49,396 bases of DNA from Betaproteobacteria bacterium UBA5216 (GTDB lineage: Bacteria > Pseudomonadota > Gammaproteobacteria > Burkholderiales > SG8-41): assembly GCA_002412495.1 (NCBI GenBank), contig DHVE01000115.1, forward strand, positions 24,121-73,516, given 5' to 3'. Below are positions 43,422-49,396 of this stretch, in pieces; position 1 is the stretch's first letter, and each line of letters opens with the position of its first letter. The notes under the pieces were generated by a model. The model saw nothing but the letters and a program-made list of their open reading frames with translations, searched no databases and was not told where the DNA came from. Both the position numbers and the translations under genes were made by a program.

Positions 43422-44206
43422 CGCGGCATCCCCGGGAAAAACGCATTGGTGCGCGCGATATAGTGGCGGTAGGCCGGCCGGCGCTCGCCGATGTCTTTTT
43501 CGAGCAAGGTCACGCCCGACACTTTCATCAACAACACCGACATCAACAGCGGCGAAAAAAGCGCCCACCAGCCGCCCGCCGCCAGCGCCATCAGGTAAAA
43601 GCCCCACCACACGCAGAATTCGCCGAAGTAATTGGGGTGACGCGTGTAGCGCCACAGACCGCGGTCCATCACCTTGCCGCGGTTTTCAGAACGCGCCTTG
43701 AATGACGCGAGCTGCGCGTCGCCCACGGCTTCAAACACGATGCCGAAAACGACCACGACGACACCCAGCGTATCCAGCCAGCCCCAAGGCCGCTCACTGC
43801 CGATGGCTGCCAGCACCGACAGGGAAACTATCCACGCCAGCACCGCCTGAAGCACAAACACCAGATACAGACTTTTCCATTCGAAATTCGGCTGATTGCG
43901 CGCGCGTATCGCCTGATAGCGGTGGTCTTCGCTTTCGCCCCAGTTGCGCCAGGTGATGTAACCACAGAGGCGCAGCGCCCACACCGCCGTCAGGGCGAGC
44001 GCCCACCACGCGCGCTCGGCGAGTTCGAGTTGCACCGCGGCATACACGCCTCCTGCCAGCAGAATCATCAAGGACCAAACGCTATCGACGATGCTGACAT
44101 CGCGTTTGGCGAGGCTCACCACCCACGTGCAGAAAGCCATCGCCAGCAATGCCACGAGGCTGCTCAGCATGCTGAGCAGTAGCGGTCGGCTGGCCAGCGC
44201 GTCCAT
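43418..44206 (-). CDS. DUF1295 membrane protein (steroid 5-alpha-reductase-like)
   Basis: A 262-residue integral membrane protein with about seven hydrophobic segments. R-Y-T-R-H-P-N-Y-F-G-E (~195-205) is the isoprenylcysteine-methyltransferase/5-alpha-reductase signature that binds the cofactor. ITWRNWGESEDHRYQ is a second DUF1295 hallmark. It likely reduces or methylates a lipid double bond. ATG 44206 overlaps the DUF2878 stop by one base; the open frame further upstream is noncoding in this frame. Confidence 0.9.
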   Translation of the reverse strand: MDALASRPLLLSMLSSLVALLAMAFCTWVVSLAKRDVSIVDSVWSLMILLAGGVYAAVQLELAERAWWALALTAVWALRLCGYITWRNWGESEDHRYQAIRARNQPNFEWKSLYLVFVLQAVLAWIVSLSVLAAIGSERPWGWLDTLGVVVVVFGIVFEAVGDAQLASFKARSENRGKVMDRGLWRYTRHPNYFGEFCVWWGFYLMALAAGGWWALFSPLLMSVLLMKVSGVTLLEKDIGERRPAYRHYIARTNAFFPGMPR

Positions 44207-44751
44207 CACGATATGCCCTCGCTGCGTGTACCAAATCCATCGTACCGCTGTGACAGCAGCATCAACATCGGCATGATCAGGAACCAACCCAGTGACAACG
44301 CCACTATCGCGCTGGTCGGTCGCACCAGATCCACCGCGCCCAGCCGCACCGCCGCCCAGTAGGACAGGGGCCCGCATACCATGCCCAGCAATGCCGCGAG
44401 GGCAAGGCGGCCTTTGAGCCAACGCATCGACACGTTCAGCGACGTGGCGAACAAGGCCCACAGCGCGACGATCCAGTGCGGCGCGGCGCCTGAAAGCAGC
44501 GTTCCCGACGGGTAGCTGATCCAACCGAGGGCCACCAGCAGACTGTCCCAAACCGCGCCGATGACCACCACCAGCGCCAGCAAATGGAATTCTTCTGACG
44601 GCTGTGCAGCCGACCGTATATGCCACGCCACGATTACCATGGCCACGCCGGTGCCGATCCACGGATAGCCTTGCGCCGCGCTGATCACGCACGCAAACCA
44701 GCCCAGTTGAAACAGGGCAAAGTTGGCGAATACGATTCCCTTGTGGATCAC
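44206..44751 (-). CDS. DUF2878 membrane protein
   Basis: A 181-residue protein with five to six membrane segments (N-terminus VFANFALFQLGWFACVI; near residue 75 VIGAVWDSLLVALGW). It is assigned to DUF2878 from length, segment pattern and gene neighbourhood. The start is GTG 44751, which overlaps the methyltransferase stop (GTGA). Function unknown. It recurs with CFA-like methyltransferases and photolyases in Gammaproteobacteria, so a membrane-lipid role is plausible. Confidence 0.82.
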   Translation of the reverse strand: MIHKGIVFANFALFQLGWFACVISAAQGYPWIGTGVAMVIVAWHIRSAAQPSEEFHLLALVVVIGAVWDSLLVALGWISYPSGTLLSGAAPHWIVALWALFATSLNVSMRWLKGRLALAALLGMVCGPLSYWAAVRLGAVDLVRPTSAIVALSLGWFLIMPMLMLLSQRYDGFGTRSEGIS

Positions 44752-45794
44752 GACCGTGGCTCGAACAAGTAATGACTGACCCACCATTGCTGGCCCTGTT
44801 CATAACCAAACAGCTCGGCGCAGGACATGAAGAAAATGCGCCAGCGCATACGCCACAAGTCGGCCTGCGCCGCACCGTAGGTGGCTGTAAGGATGGGGTC
44901 CACTTCCGCGCGGCGCGCATCCAAGTTAGCGAGCCAGGCGTTGGCGGTGCGTTCATAATGGGTGCCATCCCAGCGCCAGCGTCGCAGAAAACGCAAATCG
45001 TCCTGAAAATGCAACGCGAGTTCGTCGCTGGGCATCATGCCGCCCGCAAAAAAATGGCGGCTCATCCAGTCGCTGGTATCGCGCTCTTCGAATAGATAAG
45101 GCGTCGAGCGATGCACGAAAATATGCATAAAAAAACGCCCGCCGGGACTCAGCCAACCGCGCACCCGCCGGAAAAGTTCCCGCCAGTTGCGCATATGCTC
45201 GAACATCTCCACCGAAACGACGCGATCATATCGTTCGTCGGCACTGAACTGATTCATGTCGCAGGTGATCACGCGCAGGTTGGACAAGCCGCGTAGTTGC
45301 GCCTGAGACTGGATATAGTTGCGCTGCGACTTTGAATTCGACACTGCGGTAATGCGGCTGTGCGGAAACTGCCGCGCCATCCACAACGACAATGAGCCCC
45401 AGCCGCACCCGAGCTCCAGTATGCGCATGCCGTCGGCCAGTTCCGCACGCTGAGCCGTAATATGCAGTGCGGCTTCTTCCGCTTCGTCAAGCGTGGAAGT
45501 GTGTGGCGCCCAGTAACACGAGCTGTACTTGCGATGACTGCCCAGCACCGTGCTGAAGAAGGCCGCCGGGACTTCGTAGTGCTGTTCATTCGCCCTGCCA
45601 GGAAGTTCCGCCACGGCAGCGGTATTCATGTGCGCAATGAAATCAGCGGCAAGCCTCGCGGATGCTTCGGTATCCGCCTGATGAATCTCTGTTAGACGGC
45701 GCGTGAGTAGCCGGCGTATGCCGGCCCGTATGGCCGCGTCCGGGATCAGACCCTGTTCTGCCCAACCGATGGCTCTTCCTGCTGAGTTACTCAT
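44748..45794 (-). CDS. CFA-synthase-like SAM methyltransferase (short form)
   Basis: A 348-residue methyltransferase related to cyclopropane synthases but lacking much of their N-terminal lipid-binding domain. N-E-Q-H-Y-E-V-P-A-A-F-F (69-80) corresponds to the CFA I-x-x-H-Y-D segment, SAM motif I is LELGCGWGSLSLWMA (126-140) and VVSVEMFEHMRN (~208) matches the Glu-containing strand. HIFVHRSTPYLFE follows. It may act on a different acyl position or lipid than the operon's other methyltransferase. ATG 45794 has a weak AGAGAG site. It starts 49 bp after the regulator stop. Confidence 0.88.
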   Translation of the reverse strand: MSNSAGRAIGWAEQGLIPDAAIRAGIRRLLTRRLTEIHQADTEASARLAADFIAHMNTAAVAELPGRANEQHYEVPAAFFSTVLGSHRKYSSCYWAPHTSTLDEAEEAALHITAQRAELADGMRILELGCGWGSLSLWMARQFPHSRITAVSNSKSQRNYIQSQAQLRGLSNLRVITCDMNQFSADERYDRVVSVEMFEHMRNWRELFRRVRGWLSPGGRFFMHIFVHRSTPYLFEERDTSDWMSRHFFAGGMMPSDELALHFQDDLRFLRRWRWDGTHYERTANAWLANLDARRAEVDPILTATYGAAQADLWRMRWRIFFMSCAELFGYEQGQQWWVSHYLFEPRS

Positions 45795-45843
45795 GCGAAT
45801 TCTCTCTATGAAATAGGGGCTTGCAGTGGACGCGCTGTTCGAG

Positions 45844-46788
45844 TCATTGGGCGGCGCTGCATGCCGAATGTTCCCGGCGCCATGTCGCAAGCGCAGCGGG
45901 TATCTCCGCCAAGGTGGCTATCGCTTTGACGCCAGGCACGGTCCTGCGCGCGGTTTGCCAGAAGCTGCCGCCACACCACAGTTCTACGGCAGCATCCAGT
46001 TCACCACGCAAATTGGCAAGGTTGGCGCAAACCGTGTTGAACGGCGTCGCCTGGCTGTATGACAAAGCCACAATGTCTGCGTGATGCGCGCGGGCCGCCT
46101 GTACGATGTCCCAGACGGGTGTTTGCACACCGAGCGAGATGCAGTGCGCTGCTTCGACGGAAAGGCAGGCTTCTGCCATCAACAAACCCAGCTTGTGTTG
46201 TTCGCCTGGTAACGTCGTCAGCAAAATGCGCGGGCCAGACCCGTCGCCAGGCATCGTGCCGATGGCGTGCCGCAACAATTGCTGAATTTGCTCGGCGTAT
46301 AGATGCTCTTCGAAGATCTCGATGCGCCCTTCGATCCAGCCGTTGCCGACCAACTCGTTCAATGGCGCCACCACGTCGAGCACAAATCGCTGCAAACCCA
46401 GGCGCATGAGCGAATGCGACAGCAGCTGCCGCAACTCCACCAGCCGATGCAACTTGAGCAGCCGAAATGCATCGTCTGCCGCAGTGAACTCGCCTTCCGT
46501 GCGCGGTACGCTGGAGGGTAGCGTCTGCATTCGTGCATACAGGACATCGAGCGGTTCGGAAACAACGTTTCCGGGGCGCAGACCGCTATCGATCAACCGC
46601 CGGATGATCCGCAGTTTCTCCAACTGCTCGGCCGGATAGACTCGCTCACCGTTGCTGTCACGCGACGGGTTCGGGAAACCATAACGACGCTCCCACGCCC
46701 GCAACGTGTCTTTCGACAGGCCGGTATCCCGTTCCACGGCGCTAATGTTGACGCAAGAAGTGCTGATACCGGGCGAAGATGCAGTCAT
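45844..46788 (-). CDS. litR: B12-dependent light-sensing MerR regulator (LitR/CarH)
   Basis: A 314-residue regulator. A MerR helix-turn-helix is at ~13-75 (VNISAVERDTGLSKDTLRAW, then RRYGFPNPSRD). A helical bundle (~100-170) contains W151-x9-E161-H162, and a Rossmann cobalamin domain (~186-305) contains E196-x-H198-x-x-G201. These are the two adenosylcobalamin signatures of CarH/LitR, with His198 as the expected lower cobalt ligand. In known members the dark AdoB12-bound tetramer represses, and light splits the Co-C bond and frees the operator. It heads the lipid operon and is divergent from the photolyase gene. ATG 46788 is used; ATG 46806 and TTG 46860 are alternatives, and none has a clear ribosome site. 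Confidence 0.92.
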   Translation of the reverse strand: MTASSPGISTSCVNISAVERDTGLSKDTLRAWERRYGFPNPSRDSNGERVYPAEQLEKLRIIRRLIDSGLRPGNVVSEPLDVLYARMQTLPSSVPRTEGEFTAADDAFRLLKLHRLVELRQLLSHSLMRLGLQRFVLDVVAPLNELVGNGWIEGRIEIFEEHLYAEQIQQLLRHAIGTMPGDGSGPRILLTTLPGEQHKLGLLMAEACLSVEAAHCISLGVQTPVWDIVQAARAHHADIVALSYSQATPFNTVCANLANLRGELDAAVELWCGGSFWQTARRTVPGVKAIATLAEIPAALATWRREHSACSAAQ

Positions 46789-46793
46789 ATTGT

Positions 46794-46808
46794 CTATGTC
46801 AAACATAG
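46794..46808. promoter_or_regulatory. Palindrome 1, candidate LitR operator
   Basis: CTATGT-CAA-ACATAG, a perfect 15-bp inverted repeat with a 3-bp spacer, 6 bp upstream of the regulator start codon. A repressor bound here would block the operon transcript. Confidence 0.55.
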
Positions 46809-46829
46809 TAAATAAGGTGTATTTATTCC

Positions 46830-46843
46830 ATATATTAGTATAT
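46830..46843. promoter_or_regulatory. Palindrome 2 over photolyase -10
   Basis: ATATA-TTAG-TATAT, an inverted repeat overlapping the photolyase -10 hexamer. Being pure AT, it could be a by-product of promoter composition. Confidence 0.35.
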
Positions 46844-46846
46844 AAT
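46841..46846 (+). promoter_or_regulatory. Consensus -10 hexamer for photolyase
   Basis: A perfect TATAAT, 45 bp before the photolyase ATG. No consensus -35 lies 16-19 bp upstream (GGTGTATT in that area). A minus-strand promoter for litR is possible with TTGGAC (46855-46860 region) and TAATAT about 17 bp on. Confidence 0.5.
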
Positions 46847-46851
46847 CCATT

Positions 46852-46866
46852 TTTGTCCAAGACAAA
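46852..46866. promoter_or_regulatory. Palindrome 3, candidate LitR operator
   Basis: TTTGTC-CAA-GACAAA, a perfect 15-bp inverted repeat with the same CAA spacer and geometry as the one at 46794. It sits just downstream of the photolyase -10, in the likely initial transcribed region. It also covers the possible -35 of the opposite promoter. Confidence 0.55.
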
Positions 46867-46891
46867 TTTAATTCAATATCGGAATAGCACC

Positions 46892-48385
46892 ATGCCGGCA
46901 CCACACGCCAGCGCGCTACTTTGGATGCGCCGTGATCTGCGCCTCAATGACAACCACGCACTGTTCCAGGCCTTAACCCAGGCCCGGCAGGTGTATTGCG
47001 TTTTCGTGTTCGACACCGCCATCCTTGATGCGCTGGAAAATCGGGCCGACCGCCGCGTGTGGTTTATCTGGCAAAGCCTTGTGCAGCTGCACGAGGCAAT
47101 GACACGGCGAGGTTCCGGATTGATCGTGCTGCACGGTCGCGCCACCGAGGTTATTCCCGCGCTCGCCGCAAAACTGCAAGTTCAGGCGGTATACGTCAAC
47201 CGCGACTATGAACCCGCCGCAGTGAGCAGGGACGAAACGGTGGCTGCTGCACTCGCCAGGCAAGGCATGTCTTTCGTCACCTTTAAGGATCAGGTGATTT
47301 TCGAGAAAAGCGAAGTGTTGACCCAGACCGGGCAGCCGTTTTCAGTTTTCACCGCCTACAAGAATGCCTGGCTCAAGCGACTGGCCACGGAGGATCTGGC
47401 GGCATATCCATCGCAGCAGCACCTAGACAATCTCGCGCGGACTGGATCACACACGCCGCCCAGTCTTGAGAGCATCGGATTTCAGCGGCCTGTATCAGCC
47501 GCAACTGAGATAGCCCCCGGCATGAAGGGGGCTGCAAAACTGTTCGATGACTTCCTCGAGCGGATCGAGCATTACCACGAAACCCGCGACTACCCTTCGC
47601 TAAAAGGCCCCTCCTATCTCTCTTTGCATCTGCGCTTTGGCACCCTGTCCATACGCGGGCCAGCGCGGGCCGCTTGGGAACGTTCCCAATACGGTTCGCG
47701 CGGTGCGCAAACGTGGCTTAACGAGCTTATATGGCGCGATTTTTACTTCATGATTCTGCATCACCACCCGCAGGTCGCTGAGCATGCGTTCCGGCCCGAG
47801 TTCGATAGCCTGCCATTTGATAACAATGCGGAGCGCTACAACGCTTGGTGCGAAGGAAAAACCGGCTATCCCTTGGTGGATGCAGCCATGCGACAACTGA
47901 ACACTTCCGGCTACATGCACAACCGGCTGCGCATGGTTACGGCTTCGTTTCTGGTGAAAGACCTGCACATCGACTGGCGCTGGGGTGAACGCTACTTTGC
48001 GAAACAGTTGAATGATTTTGATCTGGCAGCAAACAACGGTGGCTGGCAATGGGCTGCTTCGACCGGCTGCGATGCGCAGCCGTATTTCCGCATCTTTAAT
48101 CCCGTTACACAATCGGAGCGCTTTGACCGCGACGGGAAATTCATCCGAAAGTATCTTCCCGAGTTGGCGTCCTGCGACAAGAAATTCATTCACGCGCCTT
48201 GGAGAATGGACGTAACTACACAGAAGCGAACCGGGATCATCATCGGGCGCGATTATCCTGCACCCATAGTCGATCATGCCGCGGCGCGGCAGGTGACGCT
48301 CGCCAGATACGCTGACGCGAGACAATCCCATCAACCCAGGCAAACCACAGGTGGTATACCGAATGAAAATTTACGACTTGCCTAA
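46892..48385 (+). CDS. phrB: Class I deoxyribodipyrimidine photolyase
   Basis: A 497-residue photolyase repairing cyclobutane pyrimidine dimers with blue light. The N-terminal antenna-binding Rossmann domain starts ALLWMRRDLRLNDN. The FAD domain has SYLSLHLRFGTLS, ELIWRDFYF, MHNRLRMVTASFLVKDL and ANNGGWQWAASTGCDAQPYFRIFNP (split near 390-415). The last supplies the tryptophan electron chain and active-site residues. Length is normal (E. coli 472) with a short extra tail. ATG 46892 is chosen from the family N-terminus; the frame is open to 46706 across the promoter region. Its 3' end overlaps the trpB start by 23 bases. Confidence 0.94.
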   Translation: MPAPHASALLWMRRDLRLNDNHALFQALTQARQVYCVFVFDTAILDALENRADRRVWFIWQSLVQLHEAMTRRGSGLIVLHGRATEVIPALAAKLQVQAVYVNRDYEPAAVSRDETVAAALARQGMSFVTFKDQVIFEKSEVLTQTGQPFSVFTAYKNAWLKRLATEDLAAYPSQQHLDNLARTGSHTPPSLESIGFQRPVSAATEIAPGMKGAAKLFDDFLERIEHYHETRDYPSLKGPSYLSLHLRFGTLSIRGPARAAWERSQYGSRGAQTWLNELIWRDFYFMILHHHPQVAEHAFRPEFDSLPFDNNAERYNAWCEGKTGYPLVDAAMRQLNTSGYMHNRLRMVTASFLVKDLHIDWRWGERYFAKQLNDFDLAANNGGWQWAASTGCDAQPYFRIFNPVTQSERFDRDGKFIRKYLPELASCDKKFIHAPWRMDVTTQKRTGIIIGRDYPAPIVDHAAARQVTLARYADARQSHQPRQTTGGIPNENLRLA

Positions 48386-49396
48386 TCTGGAAGGACACTT
48401 CGGGCCGTATGGTGGCACGTTCGTGGCCGAGACGCTGATCGACGCGCTCGACGAACTGCGCGCGGCGTATGAAAAGTATCAGCACGACGCCGAATTCAAA
48501 CGCGAATTTGCCTACGAACTCAAGCACTACGTCGGCCGGCCGAGCCCGGTGTATCACGCCAAACGCTGGTCCGAGCACTTCGGTGGCGCGCAGGTTTACC
48601 TGAAACGCGAAGACCTAAATCACACCGGCGCGCACAAGATCAACAACGTCATCGGCCAAGCCATGCTCGCCAAGCGCATGGGCAAGCCACGGGTGATCGC
48701 CGAAACCGGTGCCGGGCAGCATGGCGTGGCCACCGCAACCATCGCGGCACGCTACGGCATGGAATGCGTGGTCTACATGGGGTCCGAAGACGTCAAGCGC
48801 CAGGCCCAAAACGTCTATCGCATGAAATTGCTGGGCGCGACCGTGGTGCCGGTGGAAAGCGGCTCCAAAACACTCAAGGATGCCCTAAACGAAGCCATGC
48901 GCGATTGGGTGACCAACATCGAGAACACCTATTACATCATCGGCACCGTGGCCGGCCCGCACCCGTATCCCATGATGGTGCGCGATTTTCAATCGGTGAT
49001 TGGCATCGAAGCGCTGGAACAAATGCCCGAGATGACGGGGCGCCAACCGGATGCCATCATCGCCTGCGTCGGCGGCGGCTCAAACGCGATGGGGATTTTT
49101 TATCCCTACATCAACGAAAAAGATGTGCGGCTGATCGGTGTTGAAGCGGCCGGGCACGGACTGGAAAGCGGCAAACACTCGGCCACCCTGACGGCGGGCA
49201 GGCCCGGCGTGCTGCACGGCAATCGCACGTATTTGCTGCAGGACGAAAACGGCCAGATTATCGAAACCCATTCGATTTCGGCGGGGCTTGATTATCCGGG
49301 CGTCGGTCCGGAGCATGCGTATTTGAAAGACAGCGGCCGGGCGGAGTATGTTTCCATTACCGACGAAGAGGCGTTACAGGCGTTCCATGATTTGTG
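48363..49396 (+). CDS. trpB: Tryptophan synthase beta subunit (partial, runs off edge)
   Basis: The first 344 residues of TrpB, cut by the window end (about 55 residues missing). It converts indole plus serine to tryptophan in complex with TrpA. The PLP lysine is Lys92 in H-T-G-A-H-K-I-N-N, the catalytic glutamate Glu114 in A-E-T-G-A-G-Q-H-G, and the PLP-phosphate loop is C-V-G-G-G-S-N-A-M-G (~235). ATG 48363 has AGGTGG eight bases upstream, inside the photolyase gene. No trpF or trpA gene is visible on the left side; trpA would be expected beyond the right edge. The sequence is strongly betaproteobacterial-like. Confidence 0.95.
   Translation, partial: MKIYDLPNLEGHFGPYGGTFVAETLIDALDELRAAYEKYQHDAEFKREFAYELKHYVGRPSPVYHAKRWSEHFGGAQVYLKREDLNHTGAHKINNVIGQAMLAKRMGKPRVIAETGAGQHGVATATIAARYGMECVVYMGSEDVKRQAQNVYRMKLLGATVVPVESGSKTLKDALNEAMRDWVTNIENTYYIIGTVAGPHPYPMMVRDFQSVIGIEALEQMPEMTGRQPDAIIACVGGGSNAMGIFYPYINEKDVRLIGVEAAGHGLESGKHSATLTAGRPGVLHGNRTYLLQDENGQIIETHSISAGLDYPGVGPEHAYLKDSGRAEYVSITDEEALQAFHDL

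Noticed and set aside
46706..46891. N-terminal extension of photolyase
   Set aside because: It would run through the divergent promoter region; the photolyase family begins at ATG 46892.

Overview
The window looks like chromosomal DNA of a GC-rich Betaproteobacterium, most likely near Burkholderiales. This rests on six tripartite-tricarboxylate (TctC/Bug) solute receptors within 17 kb, a betaproteobacterial-looking trpB, many acyl-CoA and MmgE/PrpD catabolic genes, and four short repeats of the Neisseria dRS3 type. I see no rRNA, tRNA, CRISPR array, insertion sequence or phage genes. Taxonomy is inference from gene content only.

Layout. Positions 1-20,000 hold a patchwork of small catabolic units. 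Each pairs an enzyme (glycoside-hydrolase-like protein, PEP-mutase/isocitrate-lyase family enzyme, enolase-superfamily enzyme, MmgE/PrpD proteins, crotonase) with a Bug receptor. A nitroreductase, an acyl-CoA carboxylase carboxyltransferase, a chemoreceptor without a normal sensor domain, an MFS pump and a DmeF-type metal exporter are interspersed. Positions 20,000-31,900 hold a secreted protein of unknown function, an MFS exporter, a hydrolase, a jelly-roll-like protein, another MmgE/PrpD, an acetyltransferase, an ADP-forming acyl-CoA synthetase and two acyl-CoA dehydrogenases. At 31,967 there is a membrane Ser/Thr kinase with a C-terminal EF-hand pair, followed by an SMP-30 lactonase and a VOC protein.

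Two regions stand out. (1) 35,326-37,878 (minus strand) is a three-gene unit whose middle gene (36,185-36,709) is interrupted by an in-frame UGA inside a U-G-S-C motif. Directly after the UGA the mRNA can form a 9-bp hairpin with a GUG loop at the spacing of a bacterial SECIS element, so I read it as a UGSC-family selenoprotein. (2) 37,957-46,788 (minus strand) is a ten-gene, mostly overlapping operon headed by a MerR-type regulator. The regulator carries both cobalamin-binding signatures of the light sensor CarH/LitR. The operon encodes two cyclopropane-synthase-like methyltransferases, a desaturase, a flavoprotein, a lipocalin and several membrane DUF proteins. A class I photolyase gene is divergent from it across an AT-rich spacer full of palindromes. 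Together these suggest B12-photoreceptor control of DNA repair and membrane-lipid remodelling. The photolyase gene overlaps the start of trpB, which runs off the right edge.

A third item is a probable small RNA at about 4,102-4,170. Its first hairpin loop repeats the anti-Shine-Dalgarno sequence of 16S rRNA, and it ends in a strong intrinsic terminator.
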